Part shown: piece after piece, positions 1-11,707 of the stretch
Position numbering within the stretch: the first letter of the stretch is position 1
Layout: every line of letters starts with the position of its first letter
NCBI GenBank assembly: GCA_031763025.1
Contig: JASSKH010000007.1
Coordinates: forward strand, 7,269,930-7,333,929
Source of the DNA: Macrocystis pyrifera
Taxonomy: Eukaryota > Sar > Phaeophyceae > Laminariales > Laminariaceae
Direction: 5' to 3'
DNA length: 64,000 bases
Position numbers and translations under genes: made by a program
Notes under the pieces: model-generated
Seen by the model: the letters and a program-made list of their open reading frames with translations, nothing else
Databases searched by the model: none
Told to the model about the DNA's origin: nothing

Positions 1-3000
1 CGTGTTTCGCCGGGAAATGCATGCGCAATCCTCTTCCCGGGATGGTGAGGGGGTTCGATGGTCCCGCTGGCAGAGACTGCAGTGCAAGCCACCCCACTAC
101 TAAATAGTCGATGGCCCTACATTTACGCTACATTCGAAGAAGGGAGGAGGGGGGGGGGGGGGGGGGGGGGGGGAGGAGAAGGGAGGTGGGGGAAGAGGTC
201 GCGACGCGTTGCCTCTCGAGAGACCGCGATTCGGAAGCGTTGAACCTGTCCTAAAATCGAAAGGTTCATTTGCCCATGTAGCACCGCGCGTGTGGTTCGA
301 ACACACCATCACCGACCGCCTGGCCTACAGAGATAAAAAAAGGCGGCAGAGTTATGAACCACGCGACGGATTTTGAAGCCACGCTTTCTGCGTGTGTTAT
401 TCGACGTCGACCTATCTACTACAATGTGCGGCGAGGTTTTGGGTCGATGTGCGGCGAAACCGTCAGCAGGTTGACAATCACGGGTTCATTTTACCATGAT
501 GAAGGCCGGCGGGGCGCCCGACAAATGCCGTCGGTACGCAAGGTTCGGTCGGTTCAACATCAACAAGAAAGACAGCGGTGGCGAGGGCAGAGAGCGGTGG
601 CGGCAGCGATGGCGGCGGTCAACGGCCGACGACGCCAAGAAGCGCCCTGAGCGGCGCCCAAACTTTCGGCAGTGTGGCAACATTCGCCAAATGAACACCC
701 GAGATTGTTGTGCGTAGGGTCGACGAGCGCGCCAGGAAGAGCGGTGAAACAGACGCGGCGGCGGGACACGGTGAGCGCGCCGATGAGCGCCACGTAAACT
801 GTTTTCACGGCGCGCAACGATTCGGTAGCGGCCCTCGGATTCCTCCGCCGCAAGTCGGATTCAGCGCTGTACAAACAACGTACGTCCAACGCGAGGCAAC
901 GAGAAGTTCCTCCCAGGTAAGAGGTGCTGAACTTGATATCCAGAACATCTGTCATGAGTGGTTGTCATCGATTTATCCGATAGTAGCGGCGGGTTCCGTG
1001 GAGCAACTAAAACTTGGGGGTACATTGCCTTCTGTACGGTGACGACAGCTTCAACCAAAATAGCTCCATGTCTGCAGATTGCCACGGTCTCGACGGATCG
1101 CACACGGTCGAACACACGCTACAACAACGCAAAATGTTGGCAGGAAAGCATGACCACCCGCCGACAGCGCTATGCGTATAGCAAGGGGGGCCGAGGCAGA
1201 GCGATGACGTGCGGCATGAAGCGTCGGGCTCAAGGAAGCGTCGCTCGTTGCAACGATAAATGTAACCTAGGAGGAGAAAATGCTGCGGGGGCGAACAGAC
1301 ACCTGCCGAGTGGTGGATCTTCAAAGCCTCCATAAAATATGTAAAACTGAGTACCAGCAGCAACCATTAAATACGTGTAGTGATATTATCGGTAAGCAGC
1401 AACAAAAAAATGGGTTGCTTTGGTGATTGCTTATTTGGTTTTCTAGGAACTTAACATGCTGGTATTTATTTTCGTATGGTATTTAGTATATATACTAAAA
1501 CCCATACATATATTGACGTGGTATTTCAGTACGGTCATAATAAAAACCATATCAGGTACGAATTATGTATACACCTGAAAGACATACACATTTTTATAGA
1601 GATTACAATGGGCGTCCTAAAACCCATACCAGCAACACTTATGTGTATGGCGTTTATTAATATTAATAGAATACCTTACTGAAATTCATAGAGGTGAGAC
1701 AAGCAAAGCAAGCAAGAAGCAAAGACCCACGGATGCTTCGAATTGTGCTTGCAAAAAAAAAAAACTCGAAAAAAACTTGATGAGAGCATGCTCATTTTTA
1801 GTTGCTCACCGCCACAATTTCAATCACAGCAGTAGTACGATATCAACTGCTGCAAAGCGAGCCAAACGCACAAAAACCTTACGAAAAGCAAACGCCATTA
1901 CAGAACGAAACGCGCCCGATATGCCTCGCAAAAGTAGAGTGTCATACACTCAATCGATCCCACTCACAGCCGAGGTATCCGAAAAAATAAACACGTAAGT
2001 ACAAAATACTCGTGCAGCAGGGTTTGGGGGGCAGGGTTTTCGGTGTGCTATCGACGACATAAGAGAAGTGCTGCTGCTGTACGAAACGACGCCACCGCTG
2101 ACCAGAAATATAAGGTACGTTTGGACGTTTAGTTGCCATCTGAACGTCGCTCATATTCACGATCAAACCGGTATTAGACGACGCAAGTCACAAATTGTTG
2201 CAAGATCGACGACCCAAGCTGCCACGGTGGGTGCGGGAACAGAACCACAAAATTCCTCACGAACGGAGAAAAAAAAAATTCGGACGTTTCGCACCGACAC
2301 CACGCCTTCTCCATTTGTCGACGGAAAACCTTCCTCGGCCGCCGCGACCTCCCGGGATCGAGTGAAAACGGGCGGGGTGTTTCCCACCGCTGACGTCACT
2401 CGACTTTCATTTTTTGAAGGCGCGCGGAGGGCTCGACCGTGAAATCCACCGCTCGCTTCGTATTCAACATCGGCATCTGGTCTTTGAGCACTGCGGTGAT
2501 TGCTGTGATACGTCTGGCGCTTGTAGAGATGTGTGACCCTATTAACAGCATACTCGTGCAGAAGCCGAGTAGCTTGCAGCTTTGCCCTGTAGAAAGCTGA
2601 GCGATCGAGCGGAGGGTATCCTGTTCGACAAGAATAGAACACTTGTCTTGTCTTTCCTGCCACGTGCTACTCGCGGAAAGACAGATCATGATCTATCTAT
2701 CTACAGATGATTCGTCTGGTTCCTCACCTGCCGTTCTGTGAGAGGTTGCGCAGGATCTGCACAGTACAAATCCAACCCAGGAAAATAAATAAAATAAATA
2801 AAATAGTAGTAGCTCGTGCAAAAATCATACGGACCCTACCCGGCAACATGAGCTGCATAGATCATACAAGCCCGGGAATAACAGATATATCTGCCTTCTT
2901 GAAATACCAGGTATTTAGATCACCAAGTGGAAAATGATCTATCTGCGGACAATTTGACTGTCCGAGGTCCGTCAAAATTGTTGAGCCGCACCCACTTTTT

Positions 3001-3272
3001 GGGGGAACAGGCTGACTGGGATTTCGTGAGGGGGGGTAGTTTTTGCAGCACTACCGGAAACGATTAAGGAGGCGTGTGCTACGACACAGGTCCGCCCTAA
3101 TTTTTCAGAGGCTCCTACGTACGTGCCCCCGAGGTGCACTGCGGAACTCAACGAACGACAAACACGAGAACACGACTAACCGATGCTTGGGATACGTGGG
3201 ACGCGGGCCTTCGAAAAAATTTTCAGACGTATCCCCATGATCTGTGGTACTGCTGTGTACCTCCTTCAACCA
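1..3272. other. Non-coding stretch with one G-run
   Basis: I see no gene, RNA or transposon end that I can support. A run of 25 G lies at 149-173, the first of many in the window. Open frames on both strands are short, overlap each other and match no family I know. An AAATA-rich patch lies near 2785-2806. Confidence 0.5.
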
Positions 3273-3390
3273 TTACGGGGGACTTCAGTAAATAGGACCA
3301 ATTATTGTTGCTAAAAAAAAAAAAAAGTGAAAGTGTATATAGAGTTTTTGGTGAGGAACGTAGGTCCTATTTACTGTGGCCCTCCGTAAT
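3273..3390. mobile_element. Palindromic MITE, copy 1
   Basis: The ends are inverted copies: a left arm close to TACGGGGGACCATAGTAAAT and its reverse complement on the right. The centre is an A/T-rich loop with an A-run. It is one of ten copies in the window; the arms of this copy are slightly decayed (ACTTCAG for ACCATAG). Confidence 0.7.
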
Positions 3391-3532
3391 AGCGCCCGGT
3401 AAGGATGCCCCGTGATGGCTCAAAAAGTTTTTTTTTCCCCCTCAAAATGTGATACCTCGACGGTAGAATGCGTCTAAGGACGAGACCTAGGTGGTGAGTA
3501 GATCGCATCCATGGATCGTCGACGACATCCAC

Positions 3533-4236
3533 GGGGGGGGGGGGGGGGGTGTACTCGATAGGAGAGATGTACTCGATCTCATGCATGGCCGTAGTCGTAT
3601 GACCATAGACCCTCGCATCCCTACAATGGGGGGGGGGGGGGGGGGGGGGGGGGCGGGATGTACTCATTATCGTGCATGGCCGTAGTCGTATGACCATAGG
3701 CCCTCGCATCCCTACAACGCCGGGGGGGGGGGGGGGGGGGGGGGGGTACTCATTATCGTGCATGGCCGTAGTCGTATGACCATGGGCCCTCGCATCCCTA
3801 CAATGCCGGGACGGAGCACGTCGGGTTTTCACCGACCAGGCAGACATTGCTTGCACCAAGCGCGAAGCGACGTGAGGTGTTGGGCGAGTCGCATGAAGGG
3901 TGAGCTGCATCCTACTAAGAACCGCTTTTGAGGCGGATTTTCTTTCATATGGACAACAGCGTCAAATAATTGATTGAACTTCTGGTGTGGCCAATTCCAG
4001 AGACGGCTACGAGGGTTTACCATGCAACTGCCTCGTGGGTGCCTCACCATACACACACGACGTGATACGATCATCCCCCTTGTGCGGAGGGAAGGGTTCT
4101 CCCCGCACAAAAACGATCCAACTCGACCGCCAGGCGTGGGAACCGCCAAAAAAAAAAAAAAAAAAAAACGGTACCCTGGTTGTCTAGCTCACGTAGTGAG
4201 AGGCGTCTTTTACAGCGTCGTCGCCAATCGATGCCA
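3533..4236 (+). repeat. G-run-headed repeat, full-length copy with three heads
   Basis: Three heads lie in tandem about 100 bp apart, each opening with a G-run (3533-3549, 3628-3653, 3722-3746). Each run is followed by a TACTC-type leader, CATGGCCGTAGTCGTATGACC and CGCATCCCTACA. Only the third head continues into the body, which contains GGTTTTCACCGACCAGGCAG and later TGGTGTGGCCA, and ends near GTCGCCAATCGATGCC. A 21-nt A-run (4148-4168) sits in the body. I know no named family with this structure. Confidence 0.7.
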
Positions 4237-4482
4237 ACCCAACCTATACCAGGTATATAATAGTGGTGGGGGGGGGGGGGGCGGTACGCCGACAGACCCG
4301 GTGCACAACAAAAAATACGCGCAACATAGTTCTGCCAGACAGAGTGAGCAAGCAGCACGTTGATCGATCGATGCGTGTTGACATTGGTTTGCCCGAGTCA
4401 CTTTCCGTAGGAAGCCAAACCACGGCCCCACGTCTTCACATCGTCTTCCTCCTACATGCAAAGGAAAAAGACAACGCGCTAT

Positions 4483-4599
4483 TTACGGGGGACCATACCA
4501 TACCTGGTAGTAAATAGGACCTACGCTACACGATAAAATCTACGTATTTCCCTACTTCTACTGACAATATTCGGTCTTATTTACTATGGTCCCCCGTAA
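4483..4599. mobile_element. Palindromic MITE, copy 2
   Basis: TACGGGGGACCATA opens the element and TATGGTCCCCCGTA closes it. The left arm is interrupted by a short insertion carrying the motif TACCTGGTA (4501-4509). Confidence 0.7.
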
Positions 4600-4695
4600 C
4601 ACAACGATTTCACCCTACTGTAGAACAACGTAGCACTATTACACTAACACTCGTATATTGAACTCCTTTCAGTACGTCGCAGTGCAACCCCTTTT

Positions 4696-5001
4696 GGGGG
4701 CGAGGGGGGACAAACTACTTGAACTTAGTGTATGATTTGCTTTGCAGTAGGTAATTGGGGGCGAGGGGGGACAAACTACTTGAACTTAGTGTATGACTTG
4801 CTTTGCAGTAGGTAATTGGGGGCGAGGGCGAGGGGGGACAAACTACTTGAACTTAGTGTATGATTTGCTTTGCAGTAGGTAATTGGGGGGGGGGGACAAA
4901 CTACTTGAACTTAGTGTATGAATTGCTTTGCAGTAGGTAATTGGGGGCGAGGGGGGACAAACTACTTGAACTTAGTGTATGATTTGCTTTGCAGTAGGTA
5001 A
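4696..5001 (+). repeat. 61-bp tandem repeat, five units
   Basis: Units start near 4696, 4757, 4818, 4885 and 4943. Each has a G-rich head (GGGGGCGAGGGGGG) and then ACAAACTACTTGAACTTAGT, GTATGA, TTGCTTTGCAG, TAG and GTAATT. The units are nearly identical except for the length of the G-rich head. Each carries a splice-acceptor-like TTTGCAG directly before AGGTAA. Confidence 0.85.
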
Positions 5002-5641
5002 AGGGTTGCTATTGCGTCATGTACAATGCCGGCGGAGGAACAGCACCACTGCACGCCAAGAACAACTTTGGTCAACTCTCCAAGGGACCAGAGGGGCGAA
5101 ATTTCTTTCCAAACCCAACCCTGATGGCAAGCGGTTTCCATCCGGCATGCTGAATCTGGCGTCCGGAGGATAAAAAAGCAACCGTACAACGTACCACATT
5201 TTTCTTGTCTCCTCTCCTCTTGTCTTGTCTTGTCTTGTGTTGTGTTTTTTTTTTTTTTCTTTTTTCTTTCCCTTTTTCTTTCTTGTCCCGTCCCATCCAT
5301 TAGTCTCGCCCTACTCTCCCGCTCCCTCCCGGAATTAGCTCAAGTCCAGGGCCACAAACAAAGCGGGAGCTCGTCCCCTCTCTCTTCCCACCACGGCTCG
5401 TGCCTTGACTTGAAAAGGGCGGGGAGAATTCAGCATTCTTTTCTCCCCTCGTCGACTCGCGTCGAATTTTGCAAGCTCACGCTATTGATAAGCGCTTTCG
5501 GCAACTATGTGCCTCAATACAAGGATCACTTGTATATTAAAATTCAATCAGAGCGGTGCCTACTGTATATCTATTAAATAGGGGCAGCAGAGACAAAACC
5601 GGTCGCCCCCTTGTTGGCTACTGGCACCCACGAAATGCTGC

Positions 5642-5745
5642 TACGTGGGACCATAGTAAACAGGACCAACTATTGTTAGTAAAAATAGGCGAATGTATAG
5701 GTTGTTTGTGTGTACCGCAGGTTCTATTTACTATGGTCCCCCGCA
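5642..5745. mobile_element. Palindromic MITE, copy 3
   Basis: Inverted arms beginning TACGTGGGACCATAGTAAAC and ending TTACTATGGTCCCCCGCA. A 35-nt A-run follows at about 5811-5845, outside the element. Confidence 0.65.
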
Positions 5746-5806
5746 AACAAGAGTTGGTTGCTGGAGTGCGGATCCCACATGGGTCGGACTTTTTTTCAGT
5801 GTATCT

Positions 5807-5846
<40 letters not shown>

Positions 5847-6665
5847 GGAATCAACTGAACTGCTGAGAGCGCCTGCTGATAGTATAGCCGGGGTATGCAG
5901 GCAAAATTGGATGCAATTAATTAATGGTCGACCAGGGAAGAAAGGGTCGAAGTCTTTCCGCGATAAAAATGCAACAGGCAACAACCCATCATGGAGAGGA
6001 GGGAGAATAGCCCATTCTGTGACCCCCCGATCTGAGCCACAACTGGCACAATTTTCGCTCAGGAAGACGAGCAAGGGTCCCCTTTGCCCGATGCGATGCA
6101 AGGGGCGGCGGGGGGGGGGGGGGGGGCAGAGGTCGTCACACGCTCCACGGTGGTCGTGAGGGGCGTGGGCGGGTACGGTCGGTTTCCTTCCCTCACCCTG
6201 CGAGTAGAATCTCCGCGTCTGATGGCCCGCAACAAGTGGGACTCGTGCTTGCTGCTGGCGTTCAACTATCGCTCGAGCATGGAACCTAGCCTGCGGCAGA
6301 CACCCTGCGTGTGGAAATCGGGAGGTTTTTGCGCCGCGCTTGCTTCATCGGCACCAGTGGTTGGCTGAGGTCAAGGACCGACTTTGGTTGCCCCTACGAC
6401 ACCAAAACTTGGCGGTTACACAAACATACATGTTGAAGCGGAACACCTCGAACCAGGGGAGCAAAGCTGAACACAACCGGCCCTCAATGGCAGGCATCGC
6501 GGAAAGTAGAACTGCGGCAGCCTTCTGCGGCTGCAGGGTGTCTGCCGGGAAAAGGCGTGAGTTGAGTCTCTTGCGCTACTTTTGCTGCATGCCTACCTGG
6601 TACGTGCCGAACCCTCTTGACAACAGTAGCAATCGACAACACACCAGCACGGGGCAGTGCTACTA

Positions 6666-6770
6666 TTACGGGGGACCATAGTTAATAGGACCAAATACCG
6701 ATAGTAAAAATAGGTAAATATATAGTTTTTTGTGTGTACCGTAGGTCCTAATTACTATGGTCCCCCGTAA
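6666..6770. mobile_element. Palindromic MITE, copy 4
   Basis: A well preserved copy: TTACGGGGGACCATAG on the left, CTATGGTCCCCCGTAA on the right, with the AT-rich centre shared with copies 7, 8 and 10. It is flanked by TA on both sides, which suggests a TA target duplication. Confidence 0.75.
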
Positions 6771-7007
6771 TAGGTGAGTCGGCTGACAACAAGTTCGCCA
6801 CTACTGCATTTGGCTAGGCGGGCCGGCTGACTACAACAATAATCCGCCGGCCATTAATAGGTGCTATTAATACCAGTAGCGTGGTCGTCAGTGAAGTTAT
6901 CCCAACAGAGATTTCTTGCACCGACAGGGCCCCGGCCCACATCTCCAATGGAGAGAGAAACCCCGCAACAGATGAAAACTGTACTCATCGCATCACGACC
7001 GGCCGTG

Positions 7008-7125
7008 GGCAGTGCTCCGTCCCGGCATTTGCAGGGGATGCGAGGGTCCATGGTCATACGGCTATGGCGGCCATGCACGAGATCGAGTGCATCTCTCCTA
7101 CCGAGTGCACCCCCTCCCCCCACCC
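7008..7125 (-). repeat. G-run-headed repeat, head fragment
   Basis: Reverse-oriented head: GCTCCGTCCCGGCATT, GGGATGCGAGGGTCCATGG, CGGCCATGCACGAG, ending in a C-rich stretch in place of a clean run. The rest of the body is missing. Confidence 0.6.
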
Positions 7126-7562
7126 TCCCCAACTACTGGTGTGCGAACACTAACATTTGTTTCGACATCGTCGTCGTCCGTAGTCTGTACGCCTGTACGC
7201 CTGTACGCAGGCACCACCACCGGTGCAGAACCGCTTGGCACCTGTCTAGAAGGCGGCCTCTTCTTCTTTTAGGATTTCGATATAAATCTTACTGATGCGG
7301 TGGGCGAAAATCTCAGCTCTCTTGAGATGGCGGGCACTGCACGTGACATCGATCTCCGCTGGCGCCAGCCCGAGTCTGAAAAAAACGAACACCACGTTGG
7401 GACCGAAGTGTAGGGACTGCTTCGAACCTATATTAATGTACAGGTAGTCCTCACATTCCCGCCCAGAATGGTACCAGGTACCAGGTATATGTGGAACGGA
7501 GCATTGTATCGGTGTGCCCCAGCGTTGAAATTGCCGATTGTAGCTTCGGGAGGTAGGGGGGC

Positions 7563-7702
7563 GGGGGGGGGGGGGGGGGGGGGGGGTACTCGATAGGAGA
7601 GATGTACTCGATCTCATGCATGGCCGTAGTCGTACGACCATAGACCCTCGCATCCCTACAATGCCGGGACGGAGCACGTCAGGTTTTCACCGACCAGGCA
7701 GA
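7563..7702 (+). repeat. G-run-headed repeat, truncated copy
   Basis: A 24-nt G-run (7563-7586) is followed by the two-step leader (TACTCGATAGGAGAG, ATGTACTCGATCTC), CATGGCCGTAGTCGTACGACC and GGTTTTCACCGACCAGGCAGA. The copy stops there, exactly where a second G-run (7703-7716) begins. Confidence 0.7.
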
Positions 7703-8047
7703 GGGGGGGGGGGGGGGCGTACTTCTTTGTTCCCTTGCCTTAGATATTTGACCATTGACCGTGCATCCCTTTCGAGAGGGAGCACCGATTCTACTCCTGA
7801 TAGATACACCCCCAACAGCAGTTGGGCGCTCATTACGTTGTTTCTATGTCTTGCCTTAGATATTTGACCATTGACCACGCACCCCTTTCGAGACGGAGCA
7901 CCGTTTCTACTCCTGATAGAGACACCCCCAACAGCAGTTGGGCGCTCATTACATTATTTCCATGTTCGCAAGTCTTATCCCCTTCATGTTTCGCCGCCTG
8001 TGGCCACCCTCTATCTGGCATAGGGGGGGGGGGGGGGGGGGGGGGGG
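7703..8047 (+). repeat. G-run-headed repeat, subfamily B, tandem pair
   Basis: A 14-nt G-run introduces two units of about 117 bp in tandem (about 7736-7851 and 7852-7968). Each reads CTTGCCTTAGATATTTGACC, CATCCCTTTCGAGA (or a variant), and CCCCAACAGCAGTTGGGCGC. The segment is closed by another 25-nt G-run (8023-8047). It shares the frame of the main family (TACT leader, GACCAT, GCATCCCT) but has a different body. Confidence 0.65.
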
Positions 8048-8885
8048 TAGATCAGCCGCTTCCGGACTTGCTCCTTAGAGAAGTAAAGCAGTACTTACAC
8101 TATGGGCGCAACTACTCTGTTCTGGTACACACGCACTATTTGTAGACACGAGCCTGTGGGAGAAAACTGCTGGTCTGACACTATTCAAGTTTCAGTGTTG
8201 TTCCCGTTTTTCCTGTGGCCGTTCCGGCGCAAACCCCGAAAATGGTTGATCAAGTGGCGTGAGACCGTGGGATCAGGGTGCCTTTTGGTGGGCCCTGCCG
8301 GCGGCTACTTAAATATGCTTCGTTCGTACCCAGGGTCAGTTTGGAGGGCGGGTGGGATCAGGTCGGTGTGGGTTCACGGCGCCAAGCGGGAGCAGGTTCG
8401 GAGGTTCGGCGATAGTGCCGACCTTTCACATCATCCGGCAGGCTCGTGTCTACACCTAGTTCGTGTCTCAGAGTGCATGGGCTGGAATGAGGCATCACGT
8501 ACCGTGTGCGTACCAGGTACCATGTGTATCAACTATTGTAATCAATGACTTCACGACCAAAGATGCGACGTGACGCTGAGCGGTCACTGCGGTCGCTTGG
8601 TGACGGCGCTCACGTCACCTATTTTCGCCGTCGGATGATAGCATCCCCTGTCCCCTACCAAACAAATAAACTTTCCGCATCTCTCCGGAAATCCCATGGC
8701 TTCGTAAAAAATAAGTAAAGTATGAGCGCCTGCTGATTACTGGTTGTGGTATACATACACGTACACGCACGAACGCCGGGACGGTCTCGCATGTGTCCCG
8801 CTCGCCGTGATATCAAATTACGTTGGATTTGCCTTCACATCATGTTTTTCAGGGTTGTTCGCGAGGCAGGCCAAACCTCATGGGT
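8048..8885. other. No recognisable feature
   Basis: A plus-strand open frame spans 8102-8548, but it has no recognisable domain, no splice context and no family resemblance. I do not annotate a gene here. The motif TACCAGGTA occurs at 8511. Confidence 0.4.
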
Positions 8886-9755
8886 AAGGTCGGGTCGGGT
8901 CGGGTCAGACCCACGAATTTTACGAGCTGTCTTGATCTGACCCGGCCTGACCAGCGATATTTTGGAAACCGCCTGACCCGATCCGATTCGACTCGTGAGA
9001 ATAAAGGTTTTCCTGCCTCGAACCGACCCGACCCGTGAGATTTGAACAGCCCTTGACCCGATCTAACCTGACCCGTTATATTTTGAACACCTCCTAACCC
9101 GACCCGATCCCACCCACCAGATTCCGATTGATCCATGAGATACGGGTCATGTCGCGGGTTGGGTCGCGTCAACCCGCGAGACTATTTCTCTCGACCCGCG
9201 GATCCGGCCCGTGACCCGACACTTCAAAAACAGGTCAATCTTGATTCTTGTACCCCGCAGTGATGTGTGGCCTGGCTGTAGTGGGATGGACGGATGCGAA
9301 CACGCGAAAATACAATTGGCGGTGTTTCAATGTTTGAATACGATACACCAAAGGACCATTATTGAGAATGGATACGAGAGAAGCCTTTGGGCAAGAAGGC
9401 GGGAAAATTTTACAAGTGTCGGATCCGCAGGCCGGATGCGCGGGTCCAATCCGAGGGTCAGCAGAAAACAACTCGCGGGGTCATGCTGGCCCGATGCGCG
9501 AGTGTCCTGTTTCTCGCGGGTCATGACCTGACCCGGCCCGTGAGGTTGTTATCTCTTCTTGACCCGACCCGACCCGTGACATTTGAAAAAATCTCGACCC
9601 GGCCAGACCCAACCCGTGACATTTGAAAAACTCTTGACCCGACCTGACTCCAGCCGCGAGATTTGAAACCTCTTGACCCCACCCGACCCGACCCGTGACA
9701 TTTTGAACACCTCTTGACACGACCCGCGGGTCGGGCCCTGACCCGCGAACAGTCC
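8886..9755. repeat. Degenerate GACCCG-rich satellite
   Basis: Imperfect units of about 35-42 bp combine two or three GACCCG hexamers with a spacer such as TGACATTTGAAAAA or TGAGATTTGAACA and CTCTT. The clearest stretch is 9529-9730; units decay towards the left and are interrupted around 9200-9420. Both strands are stop-poor through parts of the array, which explains its long frames. Confidence 0.75.
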
Positions 9756-11367
9756 TCGATGTTTCCCCCGCCAAATGGCGACAAGGGTTAGTCTTCAATG
9801 TTACGGTAAGGGCCGGTAATAACGAGCAACATTTCAATTGTAATTGAGTAGAAAAAAATGAATCTGATAAGATTTCAATAATTTTTCGCGAAAAATACGA
9901 CTTTGGGTCTCATCGAGGAATGGCGTACTTATGTAGAACAAGACAAATATCGCACAAGGGTCTACGAACATCCGAGGGCAACCAACGACGCGAGCGACGG
10001 CCGGCGTCTTCCCCGGGGCGGCGCGGCCAGCGGCTGATTACCTCTGCCGGCATCGTCTAAGAGGCTATCGCTCTTGGGATGCGTAGCGTGGTTGGCGCAG
10101 CCCCGAAGCCTCATGCAGGCAACAGGGAACGGGGGTACAGCGATCGAATTTTTGAGCGAAGTCGTGACCTGGTTGGTGCTCGTGTGGTTTAGGAGGCAAA
10201 GAGGGATGGAAAACTGGGTTTGCGACGGCCTTGTATTTTTTTGAGGCGCCGTGGGTGGTCTATTCTGTACTAGGGCCGTCGGACCTCGCGCTGCGGCGAT
10301 TCCGGTGGCCCTGCCTCTCGGGAATGGTGGATCTCGCCTCTGAAGCAGTCGACCACAAGGCTCAAGTTTGCGAGGCTTGGTTCGGTTTCAGGGACATGCC
10401 ACGTCGAGGTGGACAACTTCTCCAAATAGAATCACACGAAGAGCAAAAAAAAGTCCCACGAGGTTTCTTGTTGAATTCGTTTTTTTTTCGGATTTCAATT
10501 CAAAACGCCTGTTTGGTGATTCACTTTACGACCAATCAGATGCAAATCAAGCCAAACGAAAATATCAACAGTACTTTCGCATTTCAACTAAAAAATTCGA
10601 CACTAATACAGGCCCTGAGGCGTTTCTGGCGAACGGGGACATTTCGTTCGTGTCCCCGGATTTAGCCGTCACTTCTCACTTGCCGTCACGATACGTAACC
10701 GGCCACCCATTAGCGGCCGCATCACATGATACACTGCGGTCACTCCGCATCTCTATTCACGACGGAGCCGACGACGTAAAGAAGCTCGTGCACTAGTTGC
10801 TCTCCCGTAGACCTCACTGCTTATTTTGATACCGCAGTGGGAGCTACGAGGACGTGTATATCGGTGAGTGATCCTATGTACCTTGTACGTGTAAAGCTGC
10901 AACACGGAAGAAGCAGGACAAGAGGAGGGAGGACATATATACACAGGGTACACACCACACACAAGCAAAGCTGTCAGGAGACATGTCAAGCAACGCAAAA
11001 CGTGCGCTGTTCAGGGTGTAGGGCCGAGTGTTCCACATTAAAACCTGGTACTTCGGTGTCAGTCAAGGCATGTCAAGGCGAAGTTGCTGTCTGTCCAGCG
11101 GTGAAAGTGCTGTGTCTCCTGCAGACTAAACACACAACAAAAACACAGGAGAACACACGACACAGACGAAAGTTTTGAAGTTTGCAGCATTTAAGTTTGG
11201 CAGCGATACATATATAAGTAGCGCAAGATAAGACTGCCGATTTTTTTAGGCGAGACTACTGCAGCAGTACGTACGTATTCAAGCATCATTGATACGTAGG
11301 AACCTTTTCTCGTTGCAATGCCCAGTGCTACCGTCACAGGGCCAGTAAGCAGCAGGGCGCCAGAAAG
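9756..11367. other. No supported gene upstream of the copia element
   Basis: Open frames exist on the plus strand at 10231-10796, but they have no recognised domain. A possible donor (GACGAC|GTAAAG near 10773) and a tiny exon-like segment ending CG|GTGAGT near 10861 are too weak to call. Otherwise I see nothing here. Confidence 0.35.
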
Positions 11368-11372
11368 GGTAC
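11368..11372 (+). repeat. Copia target-site duplication, left (GGTAC)
   Basis: GGTAC immediately precedes the 5' LTR, and the same five bases follow the 3' LTR at 19105-19109. Five-base duplications are usual for Ty1/copia integrases. Confidence 0.8.
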
Positions 11373-11650
11373 TATTGATTGTGCTCAGAAACACGACGGA
11401 GACGTTACATCAAATATTAGGGAGTTCCATATATTGACATAGGATTATAGGAGAGGGATATTTAGTCGGATATTCGGGGGGATAAACGGGAGGTTTATTC
11501 CCGCGTCATGTTGAATAATAATCTGCATACGATGCATGAGCTGTCACTCGACAGCTCGGATATAATATAAGAGGAGTTCCGTGTTACTGTCTGGAGTCAA
11601 CCACGCGTTCCCGTGCCAGCTGCGCCTATACCTTTAGAGATCAATCAACA
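11373..11650 (+). repeat. Copia 5' LTR
   Basis: It begins TATTGATTG and ends CAATCAACA, which are inverted copies at eight of nine positions. The first two bases are TA rather than the usual TG, in both LTRs. The boundaries were set by where the two LTRs stop matching and by the GGTAC duplication. I found no convincing primer-binding site just downstream (CACTAGTGAGTCC). Confidence 0.88.
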
Positions 11651-11707
11651 CACTAGTGAGTCCGGCGATCTTTTATTGGCAAGCGTAGCCAAGGCCAACC
11701 TAGAGAG

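Noticed and set aside
287-300. GGTTCGAAC word resembling a tRNA B box
   Set aside because: No matching A box, acceptor stem or cloverleaf nearby. I found no convincing tRNA or rRNA gene in the window.
2163-2663. 166-codon minus-strand frame
   Set aside because: No recognised domain, overlapping frames of similar length on both strands, and no exon-like boundaries.
4696-5001. CRISPR-like array
   Set aside because: Units are contiguous without unique spacers, and the context is eukaryotic.
10231-10796. Two overlapping plus-strand frames of 142-144 codons
   Set aside because: No family resemblance; the only splice-like signals are weak and do not link to a gene.
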